A stretch of 64,000 nt of DNA from Nonomuraea indica (GTDB taxonomy: Bacteria; Actinomycetota; Actinomycetes; Streptosporangiales; Streptosporangiaceae): NCBI RefSeq assembly GCF_002850745.1, contig NZ_KZ559473.1:62001-126000 (forward strand), read 5' to 3'. Under the pieces are notes generated by a model. That model saw nothing but the letters and a program-made list of their open reading frames with translations, was not told the DNA's origin and ran no database searches. Of the stretch, positions 34,181 to 42,812 are shown piece by piece. Position 1 is the stretch's first letter. Each line of letters begins with the position of its first letter. Made by a program: the position numbers and the translations under genes.

Positions 34181-34198
34181 ATGAGCGAAGGACGCGGT

Positions 34199-35044
34199 GT
34201 GAAGCTGCTGCGAGTAGGACCTGTCGGGCAGGAGCGGCCGGTGGTGATGGACAGCGCCGGCAACCTGCGCGACATCGGAGAGCCGGAGATCGACGGGGCT
34301 TTCCTCGCTTCCGGGGGAGTGGCACGCGTCCGCCAGGCGCTCGAACGCGACGAGCTGCCGGTCGTCGACCCGGAGGGGCTGCGCATCGGCGCGCCCCTCG
34401 CCCGGCCGGGCAAGATCGTGTGCATCGGACTCAACTTCAGCGACCACGCGGCCGAGTCGGGCGCCGAGGTGCCGGCCGAGCCCGTCGTGTTCATGAAGGC
34501 CGCCGACACCATGGTCGGCCCGTACGACGAGGTGCTGGTGCCGCGGGGCAGCGTGAAGACCGACTGGGAGGTCGAGCTCGCCGTCGTCATCGGCAAGCGG
34601 GCCCGCTATCTCGGCAGCCGGGAGGAGGCCCTGGACGCCGTCGCTGGCTACGCCATCTCCAACGACGTCTCCGAGCGGGAGTTCCAGCTTGAGCGGGGCG
34701 GCCAGTGGGACAAGGGCAAGTCCTGCGAGACGTTCAACCCGTTCGGCCCCTGGCTCGTCACCGCCGACGAGATCGCCGACCCGCAGCGGCTGCCCATGCG
34801 GCTGTGGGTGAACGGCGAGCTGCGCCAGAACGGCGACAGCAAGAACATGATCTTCGATGTGGCGGAGATCGTCCGCTACCTCAGCCAGTTCATGGTGCTG
34901 GAGCCGGGCGACGTCATCAACACCGGCACGCCCGCGGGTGTCGCGCTCGGCCTCCCCGGCCGGCCGTACCTGCGCGCGGGCGACGTGATGGAGCTGGAGA
35001 TCGAAGGGCTGGGCCGCCAGCGGCAGACGGTGGGGCAGGCATGA
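34199..35044 (+). CDS. FAH-family hydrolase (2,4-diketo-3-deoxy-L-fuconate hydrolase candidate)
   Basis: A 281-residue fumarylacetoacetase-fold enzyme. The conserved core is GKIVCIGLNFSDHAAESG, then EPVVFMKA, the acidic metal site in DWEVELAVVIGKRARY, PFGPWLVTADEI and INTGTPAGVALG. Such enzymes cleave C-C bonds in acylpyruvates. With fuconate dehydratase and an SDR following, cleavage of 2,4-diketo-3-deoxy-fuconate to pyruvate and lactate is the natural reading. GTG 34199 is chosen because GAAGGA lies six bases ahead and the protein then begins VKLLRVGPVG as in the family; ATG 34181 directly abuts the operator and lacks a ribosome site. Confidence 0.87.
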   Translation: MKLLRVGPVGQERPVVMDSAGNLRDIGEPEIDGAFLASGGVARVRQALERDELPVVDPEGLRIGAPLARPGKIVCIGLNFSDHAAESGAEVPAEPVVFMKAADTMVGPYDEVLVPRGSVKTDWEVELAVVIGKRARYLGSREEALDAVAGYAISNDVSEREFQLERGGQWDKGKSCETFNPFGPWLVTADEIADPQRLPMRLWVNGELRQNGDSKNMIFDVAEIVRYLSQFMVLEPGDVINTGTPAGVALGLPGRPYLRAGDVMELEIEGLGRQRQTVGQA

Positions 35045-36342
35045 CCGCCGCGAGGACCCCGTACCGGATCGTGGCGATGGAGACGCACGACGTGCGCTTC
35101 CCGACCTCACGAGAGCTCGACGGCTCCGACGCGATGAACCCCGATCCCGACTACTCCGCCGCCTACGTGGTGCTCAGAACCGACGACGGATTCTCCGGGC
35201 ACGGGTTCGCGTTCACGATCGGGCGCGGCAACGACGTGCAGACCGCGGCCATCAGCGCGCTGGAGCCGTACGTCCTCGGCCGCGACGCCGAGGACCTGGG
35301 CGCGCTCTACAAGGAGATGGTGGACGACTCGCAGCTGCGCTGGCTGGGGCCGGAGAAGGGCGTCATGCACATGGCGATCTCCGCCGTGGTCAACGCCCTG
35401 TGGGACCTGCGCGCCAAGCGCGAGGGCAAGCCGGTCTGGCTGCTGCTGTCGGAGATGACGCCCGAGCAGATTGTCGGCCTCGTGGACTTCCGCTACCTCA
35501 GCGACGCGCTGACGCCGGAACAGGCGCTGGAGATCCTGCGCGCCGCCGAGCCCGGCAGGCGGGAGCGGATCGCCCGGCTCAAGGCGGAGGGCTACCCCGC
35601 CTACACCACCTCGCCAGGCTGGCTCGGCTACGACGACGACAAGCTCAGGCGGCTCTGCAAGGAGGCCCTCGACCAGGGCTTCGGCCAGATCAAGCTCAAG
35701 GTGGGCGCGGACCTCGACGACGACGTGCGTCGCCTCCGGGTGGCCCGCGAGGTGTGCGGTCCCGACTTCCCCATCGCGATCGACGCCAACCAGCGCTGGG
35801 ACGTGGCCTCGGCCATCGCCTGGGTCAACGCGCTCAGCGAGTTCCGCCCGCACTGGGTGGAGGAGCCGACCAGCCCCGACGACGTGCTCGGCCACGCCGC
35901 CATCGCCGAGGGCATCAGGCCCGTCCCGGTCGCCACCGGCGAGCACGTGCAGAACCGCATCGTCTTCAAGCAGCTCCTGCAGGCCGGCGCGATCTCGTAC
36001 CTGCAGATCGACTCCGCCCGCGTCGGCGGCGTCAACGAGAACATCGCCATCCTGCTGCTCGCCGCGAAGTTCGGCGTCCCGGTCTGCCCGCACGCCGGCG
36101 GCGTGGGGCTGTGCGAGCTGGTGCAGCACCTGTCGATGTTCGACTACGTGGCCGTCACCGGCTCCATGGACCACCGGGTGATCGAGTACGTCGACCACCT
36201 GCACGAACACTTCGTGAACCCCGTCGTCATCGAGCGCGGCAGGTACGTCGCGCCGAGCGCGCCGGGCTTCAGCGCCGAGATGCACCCCGAGTCGATCGCC
36301 GCCCACAGCTTCCCCGGCGGCGAGGTCTGGAAGGACGCATGA
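35041..36342 (+). CDS. L-fuconate dehydratase (enolase superfamily)
   Basis: A 433-residue enolase-superfamily dehydratase close to FucD/ENOSF1. The catalytic pattern is complete: KLKVG (Lys-x-Lys), AIDANQRWD and WVEEPTSPDD for the metal ligands, ATGEHVQNR, and the C-terminal CPHAGGVGLCELVQHLSMFDY with the His base. It removes water from L-fuconate to give 2-keto-3-deoxy-L-fuconate. ATGA overlaps at both ends tie it to the flanking FAH and SDR genes. Related sugar acids cannot be excluded. Confidence 0.92.
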   Translation: MTAARTPYRIVAMETHDVRFPTSRELDGSDAMNPDPDYSAAYVVLRTDDGFSGHGFAFTIGRGNDVQTAAISALEPYVLGRDAEDLGALYKEMVDDSQLRWLGPEKGVMHMAISAVVNALWDLRAKREGKPVWLLLSEMTPEQIVGLVDFRYLSDALTPEQALEILRAAEPGRRERIARLKAEGYPAYTTSPGWLGYDDDKLRRLCKEALDQGFGQIKLKVGADLDDDVRRLRVAREVCGPDFPIAIDANQRWDVASAIAWVNALSEFRPHWVEEPTSPDDVLGHAAIAEGIRPVPVATGEHVQNRIVFKQLLQAGAISYLQIDSARVGGVNENIAILLLAAKFGVPVCPHAGGVGLCELVQHLSMFDYVAVTGSMDHRVIEYVDHLHEHFVNPVVIERGRYVAPSAPGFSAEMHPESIAAHSFPGGEVWKDA

Positions 36343-37073
36343 GTCTCACAGCGATCGTGACCGGCGGCGGTTCGGGCATCGGCCTGGCCACCGCGACCCT
36401 GCTGGCGCAGCGCGGCATGCGCGTGGCCTGCCTCGACCTCAACCCCCCGGCCGAGCCGTTCGTCGGGATCAAGGCGGACGTCACCGACGACGCCCAGGTC
36501 CGCGCGGCCGTCGCCGAGGCGGCCGACCGGCTCGGCGGCATCGACGTGCTCGTCAACAACGCCGGCATCGGGGCGCAGGGCACCGTCGAGGACAACCCGG
36601 ACAGCGAATGGCAGCGGGTCTTCGACGTGAACGTCCTCGGCATGGTCCGGGTCACCCGCGCGGCCCTGCCGTACCTGAGGCGGTCCGAGCACGCCTCGAT
36701 CGTCAACGTGTGCTCGATCGCGGCCACCGCCGGGCTGCCCAGGCGGGCCCTCTACAGCGCCACCAAGGGGGCGGTCCTGTCGCTGACGCTGGCCATGGCC
36801 GCCGACCACGTGCGCGAGGGCATCCGGGTCAACTGCGTCAACCCCGGAACCGCGGACACGCCCTGGGTAGGAAGGCTGCTGGACGCGGCCGACGACCCGG
36901 AGGCGGAGAGGCGGGCGCTCAACGCCAGGCAGCCGATGGGGCGGCTGGTCAGCGCGGAGGAGGTCGCCGCGGCGGTCGCCTACCTGGCGGGCCCGGAGGC
37001 CGGCGCGACCACGGGCACGGCGCTCGCGGTCGACGGCGGCATGCAAGGACTCCGGCTCCGGCCGGAGAACTGA
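36339..37073 (+). CDS. SDR-family 2-keto-3-deoxy-sugar-acid dehydrogenase candidate
   Basis: A 244-residue classical SDR with TGGGSGIG at residues 8-15, NNAG, a catalytic Ser in VNVCSIAAT and Tyr/Lys in YSATKGAVLSL. In the non-phosphorylating L-fucose pathway an SDR oxidises 2-keto-3-deoxy-L-fuconate to the 2,4-diketo compound that the FAH enzyme then splits; the operon order FAH, dehydratase, SDR fits. Its start overlaps the dehydratase stop by four bases. The assignment rests on context; the SDR fold alone does not fix the substrate. Confidence 0.83.
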   Translation: MSLTAIVTGGGSGIGLATATLLAQRGMRVACLDLNPPAEPFVGIKADVTDDAQVRAAVAEAADRLGGIDVLVNNAGIGAQGTVEDNPDSEWQRVFDVNVLGMVRVTRAALPYLRRSEHASIVNVCSIAATAGLPRRALYSATKGAVLSLTLAMAADHVREGIRVNCVNPGTADTPWVGRLLDAADDPEAERRALNARQPMGRLVSAEEVAAAVAYLAGPEAGATTGTALAVDGGMQGLRLRPEN

Positions 37074-37137
37074 ACCAAGGCAAGATCAGGGCCGGCCTCA
37101 CCCGGTCAGGCCCGCCCGAGGAAGGTAGCTCCCTACG

Positions 37138-38163
37138 ATGAAGCTCGGCCCGGCGGTCGCAGGCGCGGCCCTCTTGGCGGTCGTCGCCGCGTGCGGCTCA
37201 AGCACACCCACAGCCAGCGACGGGAGCGGAGGCGGCAAGGTCGGCATCGACCACCCGCGTGCCGACTCCGACTTCTGGAACTCCTACATGAAGTACGTCC
37301 CGCAGATCGCCGGCGAGCTCAAGGTCGACCTGATGCCGGCCACCAACTCGCAGAACGACGTGACCAAGCTGGTCAACAACGTCCAGGCGCTGACCGGCCA
37401 GGGCGCCAAGGCCATCGTCATGGCCCCCCAGGACACGGGCGCGATCGCCAGCACGCTGCAGACGCTGGAGAACCGGAAGATCCCGGTCGTCTCCGTCGAC
37501 ACCCGGCCCGACAAGGGCAAGGTCTACATGGTCGTCCGGGCCGACAACAGGGCGTACGGGACCAAGGCCTGTGAGTTCCTCGGCGAGAAGCTGGGCGGCA
37601 AGGGCAAGGTCGTCGAGCTCATGGGCGCGCTCAGCTCCGTCAACGGGCGCGACCGGGCCGAGGCGTTCCGCGAGTGCATGAAGACGAAGTTCCCCGGGAT
37701 CACGGTCTTCGAGGAGCCGACCGAGTGGGAGGGCAGCAAGGCCGCGTCCATGCTGCAGACCCGCCTGGAGCAGAACCCCGACGTGAAGGGCATCTACATG
37801 CACGCCGGCGGCGTCCACCTGGCGCCGACGCTGCAGGTGCTCAAGCAGAAGGGCCTGCTCGTCCCGCCGGACGACCCCAAGCACGTCGTCGTCGTGTCGA
37901 ACGACGGCATCCCGCAGGAGTTCGAGGCGATCCGCAAGGGCGAGATCGACGCGACGGTGTCGCAGCCGGCCGACCTGTACGCCAGGTACGCGCTCTTCTA
38001 CGCCAAGGCGGCGGTCGAGGGCAAGACCTTCAAGCCCGGGCCGACCGACCACGACAGCACGATCATCCAGCTTCCTAACGGCCTGGAGGACCAGCTCCCC
38101 GCCCCGCTGGTGACGAAGGACAACGTGGATGACAAGAACCTCTGGGGCAACCAGGTCAAGTGA
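37138..38163 (+). CDS. Sugar-binding lipoprotein of a second ribose-type ABC importer
   Basis: A 341-residue periplasmic-binding-protein-like lipoprotein. The signal ends at the lipobox VAAC (about residue 19), followed by a Ser/Thr/Gly linker. The mature domain has VNNVQALTGQGAKAIVMAP and RKIPVVSVDTRPD, as in sugar-binding proteins of the Peripla_BP_4 family. Context suggests L-fucose or a related 6-deoxy or C4-epimeric sugar as ligand. AGG-rich sequence precedes ATG 37138. It overlaps the ATPase start by one base. Confidence 0.9.
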   Translation: MKLGPAVAGAALLAVVAACGSSTPTASDGSGGGKVGIDHPRADSDFWNSYMKYVPQIAGELKVDLMPATNSQNDVTKLVNNVQALTGQGAKAIVMAPQDTGAIASTLQTLENRKIPVVSVDTRPDKGKVYMVVRADNRAYGTKACEFLGEKLGGKGKVVELMGALSSVNGRDRAEAFRECMKTKFPGITVFEEPTEWEGSKAASMLQTRLEQNPDVKGIYMHAGGVHLAPTLQVLKQKGLLVPPDDPKHVVVVSNDGIPQEFEAIRKGEIDATVSQPADLYARYALFYAKAAVEGKTFKPGPTDHDSTIIQLPNGLEDQLPAPLVTKDNVDDKNLWGNQVK

Positions 38164-39641
38164 TGAACTATCACGTTGAAGCCCGGAACATCGTCAAGCG
38201 CTTCGGGCCGACCGTCGCGCTGAACGGCGCGGGCATCGCGATCGCCGAGGGCGAGACCCACGCCCTCGTCGGCCGCAACGGCGCGGGAAAGTCGACCCTG
38301 GTGTCGATCCTCACCGGTCTCCAGCGGCCCGACGAGGGCGAGGTGCGGTTCGCCGGCGAGCAGGCGCCCGCCCTCGCCGACCGCGACGCGTGGCGGCGGC
38401 GCGTCGCCTGCGTCTACCAGAAGTCGACCATCATCCCGGCCCTCACGGTCGCCGAGAACCTCTTCCTCAACCGGCAGACCGACCGAGGGATGATCAACTG
38501 GCGGGAGCTGAGGTCCAGGGCCCGCGAGCTGCTGGCCACCTACGAGGTGGACGTCGACGCCGACACGCCGGCCGGCGACCTCGGCGTCGAGCAGCGGCAG
38601 CTCGTGGAGATCGCCCGCGCGCTGTCCTTCGGCGCGCGCTTCATCATCCTCGACGAGCCGACGGCGCGGCTGGACGGCCCGGCCATCGACCGTCTGTTCA
38701 CCCGCATGCGCGCCCTGCGCGAGCAGGGCGTGACGATGATGTACATCTCCCACCACCTGGACGAGGTGTACGAGATCTGCCAGAGCGTCACGGTGTTCCG
38801 CGACGCCCGGCACATCGTCACCAGGCCCGTCGCCGGGCTCCCGCATGACGAGCTGGTCTCCGCGATGACGGGTGAGGCGACCCTCGCCTACGAGCCGCGC
38901 GCCCGCACGGCCGGCGAGCGGGTCGTGCTGGCCGGCGCGAACCTGTCGCTGGCGGGCCGCTACCACGACGTCGACCTCGCCGTCCGGTCCGGTGAGGTGG
39001 TGGGCCTGGCCGGGTCCGCCAGCAGCGGCAAGGTCGGCCTCGCCGAGACCCTGGTGGGCCTGCGCAGGCCCGACTCGGGCACCGTGACCGTCAACGGCAC
39101 CCAGGTCAAGCCGGGCGACGTGCCCGCCGCGCTGCGCGCCGGCCTCGGCTTCGTGCCCGAGGACCGCCACCACGAGGGCTTCGTCCCGCTGCTGTCGGTT
39201 GCGGAGAACGCCACGATCCCGATCGCGCGCAAGCTCGGCAGGTTCGGCGTCGTGTCGCCGGCCCGGCGTCGGGCCAAGGCGCGGCAGCTCATCGAGGATC
39301 TGCAGATCAAGACCGAAGGACCCGAGCAGCCCGTCGGCGACCTGTCCGGCGGCAACGCCCAGAAGGTGGTGTTCGCGCGGGCGCTGGTGGACGACCCGTC
39401 CGCGCTCGTCGTGATCAACCCGACGGCGGGTGTCGACGTCAAGGCCAAGCAGGCCCTGCTCGGCGCCGTCGAGGACGCCGTCGAACGCGGGGCGGGCGCC
39501 GTGGTCGTCTCCGACGAGCTGGACGACCTGCGCATCTGCGACCGGGTGCTGGTGATGTTCCACGGCCGCGTCGTGAAGGACGTGCCGCGCGGGTGGACCG
39601 ACCACGAGCTCGTGGCCGTGATGGAAGGCATTGAACAGTGA
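38163..39641 (+). CDS. Sugar ABC transporter ATPase with degenerate second domain
   Basis: A 492-residue tandem ATPase of the RbsA class. The N-terminal domain is intact: Walker A GRNGAGKST, Q-loop VYQKST, signature-like LGVEQRQLVEIARAL, Walker B IILDEPTA. In the C-terminal domain Walker A is GSASSGKVG (Ser/Thr replaced by Val) and the Walker B/catalytic region is LVVINPTAGVD, with the usual Asp-Glu replaced by Ile-Asn, although LSGGNAQK is kept. Only one competent hydrolysis site per chain is therefore expected. It overlaps the binding-protein gene (TGATG) and the permease gene (GTGA). Confidence 0.9.
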   Translation: MNYHVEARNIVKRFGPTVALNGAGIAIAEGETHALVGRNGAGKSTLVSILTGLQRPDEGEVRFAGEQAPALADRDAWRRRVACVYQKSTIIPALTVAENLFLNRQTDRGMINWRELRSRARELLATYEVDVDADTPAGDLGVEQRQLVEIARALSFGARFIILDEPTARLDGPAIDRLFTRMRALREQGVTMMYISHHLDEVYEICQSVTVFRDARHIVTRPVAGLPHDELVSAMTGEATLAYEPRARTAGERVVLAGANLSLAGRYHDVDLAVRSGEVVGLAGSASSGKVGLAETLVGLRRPDSGTVTVNGTQVKPGDVPAALRAGLGFVPEDRHHEGFVPLLSVAENATIPIARKLGRFGVVSPARRRAKARQLIEDLQIKTEGPEQPVGDLSGGNAQKVVFARALVDDPSALVVINPTAGVDVKAKQALLGAVEDAVERGAGAVVVSDELDDLRICDRVLVMFHGRVVKDVPRGWTDHELVAVMEGIEQ

Positions 39642-40627
39642 CGACACTGACTGCGCCCACCCCTCGGGTGCGGCTCGCCCGGTTCCGGGACCTGACCCTG
39701 GTGCCGGTGATCCTGCTCCTGCTCGTCGTGGGCGCGTTCCTGGACCCGACGTTCCTGACGACGGGCAACCTGACGAACGTGCTCCAGCAGCAGGCGGCGA
39801 TCTCGCTCGTGGTGCTGGCCGAGGCGATGATCCTCATCTCCGGCAAGTTCGACCTGTCGCTGGAGTCGACGGTCGGCATGGCCCCCGCCATCGCGGTGAT
39901 GCTGGTGGTCCCGGCCTCCGCCGGCGGGTTCGGGCTCGGGCTGCCCGGCATGCTGGTCATCCCGCTCTGCCTGCTCGTCGGAGCCGCCATCGGGGCGTTC
40001 AACGGATTCCTGATCATCAAGTTCCAGCTGTCGGCGTTCATCGTCACGCTGGCGATGCTGATCATCGTGCACGGCCTGCAGCTCGGCCCGACCGAGGGCA
40101 AGACGCTGTTCCAGCTCCCCGACTCGATCCTCTACCTGGGCAGCGCCATCTGGCTCGGCCTGCCGGCCTCGATCTGGATCGCGGCGGTGCTGTTCGCGGC
40201 GGGCATCGCCGGGCTGGCCTACTTCCGGGTGGGCCGCTCGCTGTACGCCATCGGCGGCAACGCCGACGCGGCCCGCGCGGCGGGCATCCGGGTGGACCGG
40301 GTGCTGTGGGGCGTGTTCATCCTGGGCGGCATGCTGGCCGCGCTGGCCGGCATCCTGGAGACCGGGCGGCTCGGCGCGATCGGCTCCAACCAGGGCGTCG
40401 GCTGGATCTTCATGGTGTTCGCCGCGGCGGTCATCGGCGGCGTCAGCATGGACGGCGGCAAGGGCACGATCCTCGGCGCGCTCACCGGCGTGCTGGTGAT
40501 CGGCCTGGTGCAGAACCTGCTCACCCTCAAGGGCGTCTCCGGGTTCTGGCAGCCTGTCGTCTACGGCGCCATCATCCTGGTCGCCCTCATGATCAGCCGG
40601 ATAGCCGGCGGGAAGGCACAGGATTGA
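39638..40627 (+). CDS. Sugar ABC transporter permease
   Basis: A 329-residue RbsC-type permease with eight to ten membrane segments. The family signature appears as ISGKFDLSLESTVGMAPA (about residues 67-84), with Lys-Phe in place of the more common Gly-Ile before DLS. A second landmark is GGVSMDGGKGTILGA near residue 275. GTG 39638 overlaps the ATPase stop by four bases, and its own stop overlaps the aldo/keto reductase start (TTGA). Confidence 0.9.
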   Translation: MTTLTAPTPRVRLARFRDLTLVPVILLLLVVGAFLDPTFLTTGNLTNVLQQQAAISLVVLAEAMILISGKFDLSLESTVGMAPAIAVMLVVPASAGGFGLGLPGMLVIPLCLLVGAAIGAFNGFLIIKFQLSAFIVTLAMLIIVHGLQLGPTEGKTLFQLPDSILYLGSAIWLGLPASIWIAAVLFAAGIAGLAYFRVGRSLYAIGGNADAARAAGIRVDRVLWGVFILGGMLAALAGILETGRLGAIGSNQGVGWIFMVFAAAVIGGVSMDGGKGTILGALTGVLVIGLVQNLLTLKGVSGFWQPVVYGAIILVALMISRIAGGKAQD

Positions 40628-41550
40628 GGACGCTCGACGACCTGCCCCGCCACGGGTTCGGCGCGGCTCCGATCGGCGGGCTGTACGAGGCGGTCGGCGA
40701 GGAGCAGGCCCGCGCCACGGTCGAGGCGGCATGGTCGCGCGGGGTCCGGCTGTTCGACACCGCGCCGCACTACGGGCTCGGCCTGTCGGAGCGCCGCCTC
40801 GGCGCCGCGCTCGCCGGCCGTACCGGGTACGTGCTGTCCACCAAGGTCGGCCGCCTGCTCCGGCCGGCCGGCCGGGGCGGGCGCGACGACCAGGGCTTCG
40901 ACGTCCCGGCGGCGTACGAGCGGGTGTGGGACTTCTCGCGGGACGGCGTGCGGCGGTCGCTGGAGGAGTCCCTGGACCGGCTCGGGCTTCCGCGCGTGGA
41001 CATCGCCCTCATCCACGACCCCGACGACCATCTGGAGGAGGCGCTCACCCAGGCGTACCCGGCGCTGGCCGAACTGCGCGAGGAGGGCGTCGTCCGGGCG
41101 ATCGGCGTCGGCATGAACCAGTGGCGGGCGCCGCTGCGGTTCGTCGAGGAGACCGGCGTCGACGTGGTCATGCTGGCCGGCCGCTACACGCTGCTCGACC
41201 AGTCGGGCCTGCCGCTGCTCGACGCCTGCCTGGAGCGGGGCGTGCGGGTGCTGGCCGCCGGCGTCTTCAACAGCGGCCTGCTGGCCACGCCGCGGCCGTC
41301 GGGGACGTTCGACTACCGACCGGCGCCGCCCGCCGTCCTGGAGCGGGCCCGCCGCGTCGCCGCGGTGTGCGAGACGTACGGCGTGGCCCTCCCGCAGGCG
41401 GCGATGGCCTTCCCACTGCGCCACCCGGCGGTCGCCTCGATCGTCCTGGGAGCCCGGTCGCCGCAGGAGGTCGAGGCCAACGCCGCACTGTGGAGCCGGC
41501 CGGTGCCCGACGACCTGTGGCGAGAACTGGAGGCCGAGGGCTTGATCTAG
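40624..41550 (+). CDS. Aldo/keto reductase, L-fucose (D-threo-aldose) 1-dehydrogenase type
   Basis: A 308-residue aldo/keto reductase. The catalytic tetrad is visible: Asp in RLFDTAPHYG, Tyr in the same segment, Lys in LSTKVGRL and His in ALIHDPDDH. The sequence resembles D-threo-aldose 1-dehydrogenases, which oxidise L-fucose to its lactone, the first step before fuconate dehydratase. TTG 40624 overlaps the permease stop by four bases and is the only start near the conserved GFGAAPIGG. It closes the operon. No fuconolactonase gene is present in the window, so lactone opening must be spontaneous or encoded elsewhere. Confidence 0.87.
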   Translation: MRTLDDLPRHGFGAAPIGGLYEAVGEEQARATVEAAWSRGVRLFDTAPHYGLGLSERRLGAALAGRTGYVLSTKVGRLLRPAGRGGRDDQGFDVPAAYERVWDFSRDGVRRSLEESLDRLGLPRVDIALIHDPDDHLEEALTQAYPALAELREEGVVRAIGVGMNQWRAPLRFVEETGVDVVMLAGRYTLLDQSGLPLLDACLERGVRVLAAGVFNSGLLATPRPSGTFDYRPAPPAVLERARRVAAVCETYGVALPQAAMAFPLRHPAVASIVLGARSPQEVEANAALWSRPVPDDLWRELEAEGLI

Positions 41551-41574
41551 AGTCTTGGAGATCCGTCCACCGCG

Positions 41575-41588
41575 CATACTGCAGTATG
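41575..41588. promoter_or_regulatory. 14-bp perfect palindrome upstream of the toxin-antitoxin pair
   Basis: CATACTGCAGTATG is perfectly self-complementary and ends nine bases before the antitoxin ATG. Ribbon-helix-helix antitoxins typically repress their own operon at such a site. Confidence 0.6.
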
Positions 41589-41596
41589 ATTGCGTT

Positions 41597-41842
41597 ATGG
41601 CGGAGACGACTCGTATCACGGTGACACTTCCCAGTGACCAGGTCACCGAGCTCAGGAAGCTCACTGACAACGTCTCCGGCTATGTGGCCGAAGCTGTGGC
41701 ACGCCAGCTCCGGCACGAACTCCTGGGTGCAGACCTCCAGCGTCACCAGGAGGACCACGGGGAGTTTACCGACGAGGAACTGGCCGAGGCTCGCGCCAGG
41801 ATCTTCGGGGCGGACTCTGGCGGTTCCGCGAGCGCGGCGTGA
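41597..41842 (+). CDS. VapB-like ribbon-helix-helix antitoxin
   Basis: An 81-residue protein. The first 25 residues (TTRITVTLPSDQVTELRKL) form the strand-helix start of a ribbon-helix-helix DNA-binding domain; the acidic C-terminal part (EDHGEFTDEELAEARARIF) would wrap the toxin. It overlaps the PIN-domain gene by four bases (GTGA). Base composition is lower in GC than the neighbouring genes, in line with mobility. The palindrome just upstream is its likely operator. Confidence 0.85.
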   Translation: MAETTRITVTLPSDQVTELRKLTDNVSGYVAEAVARQLRHELLGADLQRHQEDHGEFTDEELAEARARIFGADSGGSASAA

Positions 41843-42240
41843 TCGACCACGTCGGAACCGTCGTCCTGGACTCCCAAGGGCTCTCATCCTGGATCACGCA
41901 GGACCGCAAGGTTCTCGCCATGTTTCAGGTGTTCCATTCCATGGGCGCCGACTTCGTCATCGGTGCCAACACCATTGTGGAAGCCTGCCACACGCGAGTG
42001 GACATGGCTCGGCTCCGGTGGGTGCTCTCCCGGGTGAAGGTCGAGCCGGTGACCGAGAGAACGGCGAAGAGGTCCGCTGAGCTGCTCAAGGCCGCCGGGC
42101 TGCACGGCCACAAGTACGCGATCGACGCGACAGTCGCGGAGATGGCTCTGCGCCAGCGGGGGCCGGTGGCCATGCTGACCTCCGACGTGGACGGCATGGC
42201 TCGCTTGTGCGGTACCCGCGTGCGACTTATCGGCATCTGA
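41839..42240 (+). CDS. PIN-domain ribonuclease toxin (VapC-like)
   Basis: A 133-residue PIN-domain protein. The four acidic active-site positions are present: Asp in VVLDSQG (about residue 11), Glu in NTIVEAC (48), Asp in YAIDATVAEMA (95) and Asp in LTSDVDGM (113). VapC toxins cut tRNA or rRNA when freed from antitoxin. GTG 41839 is coupled to the antitoxin stop. Followed by a short gap and a convergent acetyltransferase gene. Confidence 0.87.
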   Translation: MIDHVGTVVLDSQGLSSWITQDRKVLAMFQVFHSMGADFVIGANTIVEACHTRVDMARLRWVLSRVKVEPVTERTAKRSAELLKAAGLHGHKYAIDATVAEMALRQRGPVAMLTSDVDGMARLCGTRVRLIGI

Positions 42241-42285
42241 CGTGAAACGTCACCCGGGTGGCACCAAGACCCTGGCCACGTACAT

Positions 42286-42771
42286 CTAGCCCTGGGCGTC
42301 TCCTCGCGGGCGGTCCCGGGTGGTCCGCTCGTAGAGGTAGCTCGCGATCCACAAACCCGGGATCACCTCGTGCTCGCGACGCGGCCGGAATCCCAGCCGC
42401 TCGTACAGCGTTCGCGCGGGCTTGTTGTCGCGCCCCGTGGACACGATGATCCGCCGCCCGCCCGCCCGGGCCATGACCTCCTCGACCAGCGCCCGCCCGA
42501 TGCCGCGCCGGTGCTCCTCCGGATGCACGACGAGCCGGTTGACGTCCACCTCGTCCGGCGTCTCCTCCCAGGCCACGGCGCCCACCAGCCGCTCGCCGTC
42601 GAACGTGCCGAGCCAGGTCAGCGGCTCGCTCCGCAGCCCTTCCAGGCTCTCGTGCAGTGGTGGGATGCGGTCGTCGCCGATGAGCTCCGCCTCCACGGCG
42701 TATGCGGCGTGCTGCAGGGCGAGCAGCTCCGGGCCCAGGGAATCATGGGGACTGATGGTCGTGATGCGCAC
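42286..42771 (-). CDS. GNAT-family N-acetyltransferase
   Basis: A 161-residue acetyltransferase. Motif A for acetyl-CoA binding is VVHPEEHRRGIGRALVEEV, followed by IVSTGRDNKPARTLYERLGF (motif B). The acceptor is unknown. GTG 42771 gives the start VRITTISPHDS, which suits the family; the frame continues upstream without a better start. It is 41 bases downstream of the broken MFS gene on the same strand. Confidence 0.85.
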   Translation of the reverse strand: MRITTISPHDSLGPELLALQHAAYAVEAELIGDDRIPPLHESLEGLRSEPLTWLGTFDGERLVGAVAWEETPDEVDVNRLVVHPEEHRRGIGRALVEEVMARAGGRRIIVSTGRDNKPARTLYERLGFRPRREHEVIPGLWIASYLYERTTRDRPRGDAQG

Positions 42772-42812
42772 CCCAGAAGTATGGGCCCCGGAGGGAGGGC
42801 GGCGCCTGCCCT

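Larger units (their letters stand above)
33787..34198. other. Divergent control region of the P450 and the fucose-type operon
   Basis: This 412-base region holds no gene. Near the P450 lie the KstR2-like box and the N3 dyad. From 33893 onward several copies or half-copies of ACATCSGATGT occur (33893, 34041, 34104, 34170), the motif also found at the GntR gene. A TTGACA at 34129 has no properly spaced -10; TATAGA at 34165-34170 is the best -10 candidate for the rightward operon. Confidence 0.6.

Noticed and set aside
34181..34198. ATG 34181 as start of the FAH-family gene
   Set aside because: It directly follows the operator and has no ribosome site. GTG 34199 has GAAGGA six bases ahead and gives the family's usual KLLR start.
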